A DNA stretch of 14,271 nucleotides from an uncultured Haemophilus sp. (GTDB taxonomy: Bacteria; Pseudomonadota; Gammaproteobacteria; Enterobacterales; Pasteurellaceae): positions 1 to 14,271 of the forward strand of contig NZ_CALJRX010000172.1 of assembly GCF_937976265.1 (NCBI RefSeq), written 5' to 3'. The notes beneath the pieces are model-generated. The model saw only the letters and a list, made by a program, of their open reading frames with translations. It had not been told where the DNA came from and did no database searches. This document shows positions 1-6,944 of the stretch, piece by piece. Every line of letters begins with the position of its first letter. Position 1 is the first letter of the stretch. Position numbers and translations under genes: made by a program.

Positions 1-594
1 CACATCAGGTAAGTATAGATGATAAACCGATAGATTTAAGCTATAAAGAATTTGAACTTTTATCATATTTTCTTGAATACTTCTTACAAATAATATATCT
101 GTTATCTTTTTTTCTAACGCCATTGTCACAATTTTTTCAAGCATATTCTTATTTTCTTCAACAGATAACATTTTTAAATTTCCTCTTACAAATTTCTTAG
201 CATTTTCAGTTCCTTTTAAAACTACATTTTGCATTATAACTAAACTCTTTGGTTTCAATTCTTTAGCTTTTTCTACTGCCCTTAATTCTTCTTTTTCATC
301 ATTGCTAAGCCCTATAATCATACTCAAACTCATTTTCATAAAAGATAACGCTATTTTGAATACTGCTTTTGTTATCTCCTTATAACTATAACTCAATCCA
401 TTATTTTCTAATATTTCATCTTCTAATGACACTGTAGCTAATATAATTTCTTTGACTCCATGTTTTTTTAAATCTCTTATACTATTTTCTAAAACATAAT
501 TTACTGGAAGTTCTAATGCAATATCTTTGACCCCTACTTTTTTTGCAAATTCTTTTATCTTAACAAGCTCAGTATATATTTCTTTTTTATCTTT
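1..594 (-). CDS. Radical SAM protein fragment, Elp3-like type, partial at both ends
   Basis: This frame is open for all 198 codons from the junction to the window edge. Its codons (many ATA, AGA, AAA, TTA) are unlike every other gene here. The protein resembles the middle and C-terminal part of the radical SAM barrel of Elp3/COG1243-type enzymes. An ELPVNYVLENSIRDLKKHGV stretch matches the usual 'STRPD..DEEILD.LK..GV' segment; IIGLSNDEKEE sits where 'MIGLPGDT' is expected; LKPKSLVIMQNVVLKGTE matches 'LKPD.VRIYP.LVIKGTE', followed by a conserved-looking LSVEE. The N-terminal CxxxCxxC cluster is absent because the fragment begins after it, and the true C-terminus lies beyond base 1. Several consensus residues (RGH, GLPGDT) are changed, so this may be a divergent paralogue. 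The likely source is a Fusobacteriota-like organism. Family assignment is by memory of motifs, so it is moderate; foreign origin is more certain than function. Confidence 0.55.
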
Positions 595-602
595 TTATAG
601 CG
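588..602. other. Composition junction (probable chimeric join)
   Basis: Base composition, codon use and uptake-signal content all change within a few bases of 595. To the left lies a headless radical SAM reading frame; to the right lies the intact C-terminus of lysO. No inverted repeat, target duplication, integrase, tRNA or transposase is visible at the join. By chance the left frame continues in the same reading frame after the lysO TAA stop (595-597), which therefore could come from either side. An assembly chimera of two co-resident (for example oral) bacteria is the simplest explanation. Confidence 0.7.
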
Positions 603-1515
603 GAATACTGGAAAAGAAAACGAGCAACAATGGCGGTAAAATATTCGTCACAAAGCCAAAGGAAATCGCAATTGGCGTGACTTCAATGCCCCCCGCTTTT
701 TGAATAATTGGCAAGGTACAATCTATTGCAGTTGCCCCCGTAATTCCAATTGCAGTCGAACGAAAATGACGCATAAATAATGGGATCACAAATAAGCTCA
801 CAATTTCACGGGATAAATCATTAAAAAAGGCAATACTGCCCTGCACAGGTCCCCATGCATTGGTCAATACCACACTGGATAATGAATACCACCCCATTCC
901 AGAGGCAAACGCCAGTCCTTGGGTAATTGGCATCGCTAAAACGAAAGCTGCAATCACACCACCTAGTAACGAGGTAAACGTAAACACCATCCCCGTTTGG
1001 AAACCTCGTTTATTGAAAAGGGCCTCTTTTAAGGAAATGCCGTTATTTCTTAGTTGAATCCCTACAAAGAAAATCAGTACGATCAATACATACAGATTAA
1101 TTCCGGTAGGCAACATTAAATAGGATTTGAATAAGAAACCACAAAGGGTACCGATTACCACTGTGCCGGAAAGTTTGAGAGAATCAATTAAGGAGTGCCA
1201 GCGAGAGTCAATTTTGCCTTGTGATTTAAGTGGCTCAGCCGGGTTAAAGTGGTCATAAAGCATCAAACCAATCATATTTGAACCCAAAATGATCGCCGAT
1301 AGTGTCACCGCAGTTGTGCCAATAATCGGCAGTTTATGCTCCAAATCATCTAACTGACCAAGCAAATAGCCCATTAAGAAAAGAATAATGTAAAGCAAAA
1401 ACATCACGATATGATTTATTTTTGCGATATAGGATTTATTATTGACCTTTAATAAATAACCTAACACCATCGGTATTAAGACAATTAATAAGCCATTTAT
1501 CATATCCTGCATCAT
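595..1515 (-). CDS. lysO: Lysine exporter LysO family (DUF340) membrane protein
   Basis: This is an integral inner-membrane protein of 305-306 residues, the usual size of E. coli LysO (YbjE), which exports L-lysine and confers resistance to the antimetabolite thialysine. Hydrophobic segments run the whole length (about residues 5-22, 34-52, 65-87, 113-130, 140-155, 173-195, 200-218, 236-250, 284-303). Family motifs are clear: VGIQLRNNG (151-159), SGMGWYSLSSVVLT (205-218), IAFFNDLSREI (228-238) and RSTAIGITGATAIDCTLPI (252-270). The C-terminus ends FFSSIPL, close to the end of the E. coli protein (FFSA), so the gene looks complete although the foreign junction follows its stop at once. There are two adjacent ATGs at 1515 and 1512; AAGGAG upstream is better spaced (7 nt) from the second. 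It has its own sigma-70 promoter just after the aroG terminator. Specificity for lysine is inferred from the family. Confidence 0.82.
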   Translation of the reverse strand: MMQDMINGLLIVLIPMVLGYLLKVNNKSYIAKINHIVMFLLYIILFLMGYLLGQLDDLEHKLPIIGTTAVTLSAIILGSNMIGLMLYDHFNPAEPLKSQGKIDSRWHSLIDSLKLSGTVVIGTLCGFLFKSYLMLPTGINLYVLIVLIFFVGIQLRNNGISLKEALFNKRGFQTGMVFTFTSLLGGVIAAFVLAMPITQGLAFASGMGWYSLSSVVLTNAWGPVQGSIAFFNDLSREIVSLFVIPLFMRHFRSTAIGITGATAIDCTLPIIQKAGGIEVTPIAISFGFVTNILPPLLLVFFSSIPL

Positions 1516-1543
1516 ACTTCTCCTTTCTTATTCCATTAAAGCT

Positions 1544-1573
1544 AGCATACCCCTTTTATCCCCTTTTTTCAAA
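1544..1573 (-). promoter_or_regulatory. Sigma-70 promoter of lysO
   Basis: Reading the minus strand, TTGAAA (1568-1573) and TATGCT (1544-1549) are separated by 18 bases, and the transcript would start about 25 bases before the lysO ATG. The site lies between the aroG terminator and lysO, so lysO is probably transcribed separately from aroG. No lysine riboswitch or other leader fits in this short space. The assignment is by consensus only. Confidence 0.5.
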
Positions 1574-1582
1574 GCGCATAAA

Positions 1583-1613
1583 AAAAGTGCGGTCAAAATT
1601 AACCGCACTTTTA
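1583..1613 (-). terminator. aroG terminator made from an inverted pair of uptake signals
   Basis: AAGTGCGGT (1585-1593) and its complement ACCGCACTT (1602-1610) face each other across 8 bases. On the minus strand they form a stem with flanking A:T pairs, ending in a run of seven T, an excellent intrinsic terminator about 25 bases after the aroG stop. On the plus strand the T run is shorter. Paired uptake signals acting as terminators are well known in Haemophilus genomes. Confidence 0.88.
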
Positions 1614-1635
1614 CTCATCTGAAAAATAAAACTTA

Positions 1636-2727
1636 TTAGCCATTTAGCTGACGGCGAGCCGCTACAGCATCAGATAATTGTTTTAACACGATTTCTGTAT
1701 CTTCCCAACCAATACAAGCGTCAGTAATACTTTGTCCGTAAGTATGCGCTTTGCCGTCCACTAAATCTTGGCGACCTTCAACGATATGACTTTCAACCAT
1801 GACACCAAAGATCTGCTTTGAACCACCGGCAATTTGCTGGCAAACATCTTCACAAACTTCCATTTGTTTTTTAAATTGTTTGCTACTATTTGCATGACTG
1901 AAATCAATCATTACATGTGGAATACGACCTGATTTTTCGATCTCTGCACAAACTTTTGCAACATCTTCAGCTTTATAGTTAGGACCTTTATCCCCACCAC
2001 GTAAAATGATGTGGCAGTCTTCATTTCCTTTTGTTGAAACAATGGCAGAATGACCAAATTTTGTCACAGATAAGAAGTAATGGGAAGCTTCTGCCGCGCC
2101 CATTGCATCTAAGGCGACTTTCACGCCACCATTTGTGCCATTTTTAAAGCCTACCGCACAAGATAAGCCTGACGCTAATTCCCGGTGTACTTGAGATTCA
2201 GTTGTTCTTGCACCAATTGCGCCCCAGCTCATGAAATCAGCCACATATTGTGGTGTGATCATATCTAAGAACTCACCTGCTGACGGGACGCCTAAATTAT
2301 TGATGTCAGATAATAATTTACGTGCAATACGTAAACCATCATTTAAACGATAGGTATCATTTAAATAAGGATCGTTAATTAAGCCTTTCCAACCTACTGT
2401 GGTACGCGGTTTTTCAAAGTAAACACGCATCACCACTTCAAGTGTATCTTTATATTCATCACGTAATACTTTTAAACGTTTAGCGTAATCTAATGCCGCT
2501 TTAGGATCATGAATCGAACAAGGACCAATTACCACAAGTAAACGGTCATCTTTTCCATGAATAATATTGTGTGCGTGCAAGCGGGTTTCATGAACTAAAT
2601 CAGCCGCTTCTTGACTTGCAGGAAATTTTTCTAATAAGGCAATTGGAGGTAATACCTGATCGACTTTTTCAATTCGGGTATCATCATTTGCAACTTTTAC
2701 TTCGATTTCTTCTTTCTTCGTCGCCAT
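1636..2727 (-). CDS. aroG: 3-deoxy-7-phosphoheptulonate (DAHP) synthase, class I AroG type
   Basis: The enzyme condenses phosphoenolpyruvate with erythrose 4-phosphate to DAHP, the first step of the shikimate pathway, in the cytoplasm. The 363-residue protein is collinear with E. coli AroG (350 aa) apart from a longer N-terminus (about 9 residues) and one residue inserted near 246. The metal ligands are present: C70 (IGPCSIHD), H278 (DFSHANSSK), E312 (MVESH) and D336 (ITDACIGWED). The substrate-binding KPRTTVGWKG (106-115) and GARTTESQVHRE (172-183) are intact. The residues whose change makes E. coli AroG resistant to phenylalanine (the D, M and P of LDMITP, here D155, M156, P159) are unchanged, so feedback inhibition probably remains. 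The start ATG at 2727 has GAG six bases upstream. A TrpR-type operator lies 66 bases before the start. Which aromatic amino acid inhibits the enzyme cannot be read from sequence alone. Confidence 0.95.
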   Translation of the reverse strand: MATKKEEIEVKVANDDTRIEKVDQVLPPIALLEKFPASQEAADLVHETRLHAHNIIHGKDDRLLVVIGPCSIHDPKAALDYAKRLKVLRDEYKDTLEVVMRVYFEKPRTTVGWKGLINDPYLNDTYRLNDGLRIARKLLSDINNLGVPSAGEFLDMITPQYVADFMSWGAIGARTTESQVHRELASGLSCAVGFKNGTNGGVKVALDAMGAAEASHYFLSVTKFGHSAIVSTKGNEDCHIILRGGDKGPNYKAEDVAKVCAEIEKSGRIPHVMIDFSHANSSKQFKKQMEVCEDVCQQIAGGSKQIFGVMVESHIVEGRQDLVDGKAHTYGQSITDACIGWEDTEIVLKQLSDAVAARRQLNG

Positions 2728-2792
2728 ATGTCACTCTCTAAATCTTAAATGTTGTGCTTAAATCTAATGGCGTTACTCTACACCTATTTTTT

Positions 2793-2810
2793 GTACTAGT
2801 AAACTAGTTC
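2793..2810. promoter_or_regulatory. TrpR-type operator upstream of aroG
   Basis: GTACTAGTAAACTAGTTC is an almost perfect palindrome and matches the trp operator core (ACTAGTT/AACTAGT) of enteric bacteria. It lies about 66 bases upstream of the aroG ATG, where a promoter is expected; a weak TTGTGT -35 candidate on the minus strand is just upstream, which would place the -10 inside the operator as in trp operons. This predicts repression of aroG by tryptophan-loaded TrpR. The palindrome is seen directly; the regulator is inferred from the match. Confidence 0.8.
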
Positions 2811-3027
2811 ATTTAAATTCATACACAATTATTATGTGATTGCGTAAAATTTATACTGCCTAAGCAGTAAAACAGGGCGTTATTAAACTATATTTCAGCC
2901 TTAGCTGGCAAGGTTTTTGACGTAAAAATAGGTTGTACCAGCACTATTTAAACAGAATGATCTTTTATCTTTCAAATTGACAAATAGGTTTAGATAAATG
3001 CGGGCAAAAAAAACAATTTCAATTCTT

Positions 3028-3036
3028 ACCGCACTT
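3028..3036 (-). repeat. DNA uptake signal (USS)
   Basis: An exact ACCGCACTT followed by a T/A-rich tail, in the divergent aroG-htrA intergenic region. It is a single, unpaired copy of the Haemophilus-type uptake signal recognised during natural transformation. Confidence 0.9.
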
Positions 3037-3070
3037 TTTAAAAATATTTTTTCAATGCCCTTGTTTTTAT

Positions 3071-3098
3071 GGAACATCCCCCTCATTTATTTGTCTGA
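3071..3098 (+). promoter_or_regulatory. Sigma-E (RpoE) promoter of htrA
   Basis: GGAACAT (3071-3077), a 16-base spacer and TCTGA (3094-3098) match the extracytoplasmic stress promoter consensus (GGAACTT, N16, TCTGA) with one mismatch. Transcription would start near 3104, giving a leader of about 37 bases before the ATG at 3141. The downstream gene is a periplasmic protease of the kind typically controlled by sigma-E, which supports the call. Confidence 0.82.
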
Positions 3099-3140
3099 TT
3101 GAACACTTATTCAGTCATTTATTTTTACTTGGAGAACTCT

Positions 3141-4532
3141 ATGAAAAAAAGAAATTTTGTATTAACCGGTATCGCATTAGGTTTAAGTGTGCTTGGCACC
3201 TCTTTATCCACTCAAGCGGCCATTCCAAATGAAATTGTCGAACAAGGCAGCCTTGCGCCAATGTTAGAAAAAGCGCAAGCCGCAGTCGTAACGCTTTCTG
3301 TTGAAGGCAAAGCAAAAGCAAACAGCCGTTCAGCATTACCTGATGATATTCCAGAAGAATTTAAATTTTTCTTTGGTGATCAATTTGGCGAACAATTCGG
3401 CGGAGATCGTGGCGCACCACGCAACTTCCGTGGTTTAGGTTCAGGTGTGATCATCAATGCAGATAAAGGCTATGTTTTAACCAATAATCACGTCGTAGGT
3501 GACGCGGATAAAATTACCGTAAAACTACAAGATGGGCGTGAATTCAAAGCAAAACTTGTTGGAAAAGACGAACAATCTGATATCGCTTTAGTACAAATCG
3601 AAAAACCAACTAACCTCACTGCAATCAAAATGGCCGACTCTGATAAATTACGTGTCGGTGATTTTACCGTTGCTATCGGTAATCCATTCGGTTTAGGTCA
3701 AACTGTAACCTCCGGTATCGTTTCAGCGCTAGGCCGCTCTACTGGTTCTGATAGTGGTGCGTATGAAAACTATATTCAAACTGATGCTGCGGTAAACCGT
3801 GGTAACTCTGGCGGTGCATTATTGAACTTACAAGGTGAATTAATTGGTATTAATACCGCGATTATTTCTCCAAGTGGTGGTAACGCCGGGATTGCCTTTG
3901 CGATTCCAAGTAACCAAGCCAATAACCTTGTTCAACAAATCTTAGAATTTGGTGAAGTACGCCGTGGTTTACTCGGTATTAAGGGCAGTGAATTAAATGC
4001 CGATTTAGCGAAAGCCTTTAATGTTAGTGCACAACAAGGTGCATTTGTGAGTGAAGTTATTCCAAATTCAGCAGCAGAAAAAGCAGGCTTGAAAGCAGGT
4101 GATGTAATTACTGCAATGAATGGTCAAAAAATCTCAAGTTTCGCTGAAATGCGTGCAAAAATCGCGACCTCTGGTGCGGGCAAAGAAATTGAACTTACTT
4201 ATTTACGTGATGGTAAATCTGAAAACGTAAAAGTGACCTTACAAGCAGACGATGGTACTCAAACTGCGAGCAAAACTGAACTTCCTGCATTAGACGGTGC
4301 AACCTTAAACAACTATGATGCCAAAGGTGTTAAAGGCGTGGAAATTAGTAAAGTTCAACCAAATTCAATGGCAGAACAACGCGGTTTAAAATCGGGTGAT
4401 ATTATCATCGGCATCAACCGCCAGCCAATTGAAAGCACGCAAGACTTACGCAAAGTATTAGATGAAAAACCATCAGCTGTTGCGCTCAATATCTTACGTG
4501 GCAAAAACAACTTCTATTTATTAGTGCAATAA
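3141..4532 (+). CDS. htrA: Periplasmic serine endoprotease, HtrA/DegP-DegQ family
   Basis: This secreted protease/chaperone degrades or refolds damaged envelope proteins. The 463-residue precursor has a signal peptide (MKKRN, hydrophobic 6-20, likely cleavage near STQA-A, residue 26/27). The trypsin-like domain carries the catalytic triad H117 (LTNNHVVGD), D147 (QSDIALV) and S223 (NRGNSGGALL). Two PDZ domains follow, about 275-370 and 385-463, with GLLGI and VKGVEI as their substrate-loop segments. The loop between signal peptide and protease core is short, more like DegQ than E. coli DegP. The ATG at 3141 is preceded by TTGGAG six bases upstream; an in-frame TTG at 3099 is ruled out because it overlaps the sigma-E -10 element. 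The gene is monocistronic, ending at a strong terminator. Family is certain; DegP versus DegQ is not resolved. Confidence 0.94.
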   Translation: MKKRNFVLTGIALGLSVLGTSLSTQAAIPNEIVEQGSLAPMLEKAQAAVVTLSVEGKAKANSRSALPDDIPEEFKFFFGDQFGEQFGGDRGAPRNFRGLGSGVIINADKGYVLTNNHVVGDADKITVKLQDGREFKAKLVGKDEQSDIALVQIEKPTNLTAIKMADSDKLRVGDFTVAIGNPFGLGQTVTSGIVSALGRSTGSDSGAYENYIQTDAAVNRGNSGGALLNLQGELIGINTAIISPSGGNAGIAFAIPSNQANNLVQQILEFGEVRRGLLGIKGSELNADLAKAFNVSAQQGAFVSEVIPNSAAEKAGLKAGDVITAMNGQKISSFAEMRAKIATSGAGKEIELTYLRDGKSENVKVTLQADDGTQTASKTELPALDGATLNNYDAKGVKGVEISKVQPNSMAEQRGLKSGDIIIGINRQPIESTQDLRKVLDEKPSAVALNILRGKNNFYLLVQ

Positions 4533-4536
4533 AATG

Positions 4537-4563
4537 AAAGAGCGGTCAATTTGACCGCTCTTT
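4537..4563. terminator. Bidirectional terminator between htrA and uvrB
   Basis: AAAGAGCGGTC (4537-4547) pairs perfectly with GACCGCTCTTT (4553-4563) around a 5-base loop, with T-rich sequence after it on both strands (TTTTTC on plus, TCATTTTATT on minus). It lies 4 bases after the htrA stop and 4 bases before the uvrB stop, so it serves both convergent genes. Confidence 0.9.
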
Positions 4564-4567
4564 TTCT

Positions 4568-6604
4568 TTATTCCGATATCATAAACTGCTCTCTCAATTG
4601 ATGAAGCTGATCGCGTACTGCGGCGGCTTTTTCAAACTCAAGATCTTGAGCAAATTTATACATTTGTTGTTCCAATTTCTTAATTTGTTGTTGGACTTCT
4701 TTGGCTGATTTTGGTGCATTGTAAAGTGCGGTCGGTTCAGCCGCTGTTTTTCCACGCTGTTTCGATTTGGCTTTTTGATTTGCTCCTTGACCAATATCTA
4801 ATAATTCGCCGACTTTCTTATTCAATGCCTGTGGAACAATGCCGTGCTCTTCATTGTATTTCATTTGTTTTTCACGACGGCGATTCGTTTCGGTAATGGC
4901 TTTTTCCATAGATTTAGTCATGCTATCAGCATACAAAATCGCTTTACCATTTAAGTTTCGAGCGGCACGACCGATAGTTTGGATTAAGGAGCGCTCAGAA
5001 CGTAAGAAACCTTCTTTATCCGCATCTAAAATCGCGACAAGAGAGACTTCTGGAATATCCAAGCCCTCACGTAACAAGTTGATGCCAACCAATACATCGA
5101 ATTCCCCTAAACGTAAATCACGAATAATCTCTACACGCTCAACGGTATCAATATCTGAGTGCAGATAACGTACTCGAATGCCGTGTTCGTCTAAGTAATC
5201 CGTTAAATCTTCCGCCATTTTCTTCGTTAGCGTCGTCACTAAAACACGCTCATTTTTATCCGCTCTTTGACGCGCTTCAGAAAGCAAATCATCCACTTGA
5301 ATGGATACTGGACGAATTTCAATTTGCGGATCAAGTAAGCCTGTTGGACGCACAACCTGATCGACTATTTCAGTTCCAGATTTTTCCAATTCATAAGGAC
5401 CAGGTGTCGCAGAAACGTAAATCGTCTGGGGCGCTAAACGCTCAAACTCTTCAAAGCGTAATGGACGGTTATCCAATGCAGAAGGCAAGCGAAAACCATA
5501 TTCCACTAAGGTTTCTTTACGTGAACGGTCACCTCGATACATCCCGCCAATTTGCGGTACGGTCACGTGTGATTCATCAATAATCAAAATCGCATCAGAC
5601 GGCATATAATCAAATAATGTCGGAGGCGGTTCGCCTTCATTTCTGCCAGAAAGATAGCGTGAATAGTTTTCGATTCCTGAGCAATAGCCGAGCTCATTCA
5701 TCATCTCAATGTCAAATTGCGTGCGTTGGGTAATACGCTGCTCTTCCAACAGCTTATGTTCTTTGATGAAATATTCACGGCGTTGCACAAGCTCCGCTTT
5801 GATTTTTTCAATAGCATCTAAAATACGCTCTCTTGGTGTGACATAGTGGGTTTTCGGATATACCGTAAAACGCGGAACAGCACCAAAACTTGTGCCTGTT
5901 AAAGGATCAAATAAACTTAAGCGTTCAATTTCATCATCAAATAATTCAATTCGTACCGCACGATCGTCAGATTCCGCAGGGAAAATATCAATCACTTCGC
6001 CGCGCACACGGAATGTACCACGCTGAAAGGCTTGATCGTTTCTGGTATATTGTAATTCTGCTAACTTCGCTAAAATCTGACGCTGATCGATAATGGCACC
6101 TTGCTGTAAGTGCAACATCATCTGCAAATAGCTATCTGGATCACCCAAACCATAAATCGCTGATACGGACGCCACGACAATAGTATCTCGACGTTCTAAG
6201 AACGACTTCGTCGCAGAAAGACGCATCTGTTCAATTTGATCATTAATTGAAGCATCTTTCTCAATAAAGGTATCACTACTCGGTACATAAGCTTCCGGCT
6301 GATAATAATCATAGTATGAAACGAAATATTCCACTGCATTTTCTGGAAAAAACGCTTTCATTTCCGCATAAAGCTGAGCAGCGAGGGTTTTATTTGGGGC
6401 AAGTAACATCGCCGGGCGATTTAATGTCGCTATGACATTTGCAATGGTAAAGGTTTTACCTGACCCCGTTACCCCGAGAAGGGTTTGATGGGCCAAACCA
6501 TCCTCTAAATTTTCGACTAATTTTTCGATTGCTTGGGGCTGATCGCCAGAAGGTTTAAAATCGGAATGAAGGATAAAAGGCTTAGTGTTAATTTTCTCTG
6601 CCAT
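4568..6604 (-). CDS. uvrB: UvrABC nucleotide excision repair subunit B
   Basis: UvrB receives damaged DNA from UvrA, verifies the lesion and recruits UvrC for incision. The 678-residue protein has the full family layout: Walker A GVTGSGKT (44-51), the damage-probing beta-hairpin with YYDYYQPEAYVP (97-108), the UvrA-interaction domain (about 150-250), Walker B DESH (343-346), helicase motif VI QTIGRAARN (542-550) and the C-terminal UVR motif (about 638-673) that binds UvrC. I chose the ATG at 6604 (MAEKINTK) rather than the in-frame TTG at 6616, because the four extra codons (TTG ACC GCA CTT) are just an uptake signal. No Shine-Dalgarno is visible before this ATG. An extended -10 (TGCTAAAAT on the minus strand; TAAAAT at 6644-6649) would give a leader of about 33 bases. 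I saw no CTGT-N8-ACAG LexA site, so SOS control is not supported here. Confidence 0.98.
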   Translation of the reverse strand: MAEKINTKPFILHSDFKPSGDQPQAIEKLVENLEDGLAHQTLLGVTGSGKTFTIANVIATLNRPAMLLAPNKTLAAQLYAEMKAFFPENAVEYFVSYYDYYQPEAYVPSSDTFIEKDASINDQIEQMRLSATKSFLERRDTIVVASVSAIYGLGDPDSYLQMMLHLQQGAIIDQRQILAKLAELQYTRNDQAFQRGTFRVRGEVIDIFPAESDDRAVRIELFDDEIERLSLFDPLTGTSFGAVPRFTVYPKTHYVTPRERILDAIEKIKAELVQRREYFIKEHKLLEEQRITQRTQFDIEMMNELGYCSGIENYSRYLSGRNEGEPPPTLFDYMPSDAILIIDESHVTVPQIGGMYRGDRSRKETLVEYGFRLPSALDNRPLRFEEFERLAPQTIYVSATPGPYELEKSGTEIVDQVVRPTGLLDPQIEIRPVSIQVDDLLSEARQRADKNERVLVTTLTKKMAEDLTDYLDEHGIRVRYLHSDIDTVERVEIIRDLRLGEFDVLVGINLLREGLDIPEVSLVAILDADKEGFLRSERSLIQTIGRAARNLNGKAILYADSMTKSMEKAITETNRRREKQMKYNEEHGIVPQALNKKVGELLDIGQGANQKAKSKQRGKTAAEPTALYNAPKSAKEVQQQIKKLEQQMYKFAQDLEFEKAAAVRDQLHQLREQFMISE
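4724..4732 (+). repeat. DNA uptake signal inside uvrB
   Basis: Exact AAGTGCGGT on the plus strand. Read in uvrB it encodes Thr-Ala-Leu (626-628) in the flexible linker before the UVR motif, a place that tolerates the constraint. Confidence 0.9.
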
Positions 6605-6613
6605 AAGTGCGGT
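6605..6613 (+). repeat. DNA uptake signal abutting the uvrB start codon
   Basis: Exact AAGTGCGGT (extended to AAGTGCGGTCAATTTTTT) directly next to the uvrB ATG, with no base between. It occupies the position where a ribosome binding site would normally lie. Confidence 0.9.
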
Positions 6614-6869
6614 CAATTTTTTAGCTATTTTAGAAATGCGGCTATTTTAGCACAATTATTACTCCAAATTGAGCGATAAAAATCCAAGTTTTACACATAC
6701 TTAGGTGTGTCAAGTCTTAAACGCTTCAAAATTGAAAAATATTTTATTTTTTTTGCTGGACTTTATGCAACATATTGATATTTAAAAGAATATTCACTTA
6801 TGGCTAATAGATGAACAATTTAAGGGAAAGCCAGTCTGCACCAGTGGTTGACCATTTTAAACAAAAACA

Positions 6870-6902
6870 ATCCACAAAGTTATCCACAGGCTTTGTGGAT
6901 AG
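6870..6902. promoter_or_regulatory. Cluster of three DnaA-box-like sites in an inverted repeat
   Basis: The consensus DnaA box TTATCCACA lies at 6880-6888. A near copy CAATCCACA is at 6868-6876 and an inverted near copy (CTATCCACA on the minus strand) at 6894-6902. The shared heptamer ATCCACA thus recurs with exactly 12-bp spacing (6870, 6882, inverted 6894). The outer sites also form a perfect 10-bp inverted repeat (6870-6879 and 6891-6900) with the consensus box in the loop. The cluster is about 265 bases upstream of uvrB and 55 bases before the tRNA promoter. It could titrate DnaA or regulate a neighbour; a replication origin is unlikely from so few boxes. Confidence 0.55.
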
Positions 6903-6944
6903 AAAAAAGTGCAAAATTTTTTATGATTTTTTTCATTTTTGGTA

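Noticed and set aside
1..600. Insertion sequence or prophage end explaining the junction
   Set aside because: No terminal inverted repeat, transposase, integrase or attachment-site duplication is visible, and the coding fragment is a radical SAM enzyme.
860..1057. Open frame on the plus strand inside lysO
   Set aside because: It is antisense to a well-conserved membrane protein gene; similar shadows occur within htrA, uvrB, cls and the lysine transporter and show no start signals.
2728..2800. Leader peptide/attenuator for aroG
   Set aside because: No short open frame rich in aromatic residues and no terminator hairpin lie between the operator and the aroG start.
2901..3086. 61-codon open frame on the minus strand between aroG and htrA
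   Set aside because: It overlaps an uptake signal and the sigma-E -35 element, has no ribosome binding site, and its product (low-complexity, mixed composition) resembles no family.
3099..3140. In-frame upstream TTG start for htrA
   Set aside because: It would start inside the sigma-E promoter and put 14 residues before a normal signal peptide.
6605..6860. LexA (SOS) box for uvrB
   Set aside because: I looked for CTGT-N8-ACAG or a close variant upstream of uvrB on both strands and found none.
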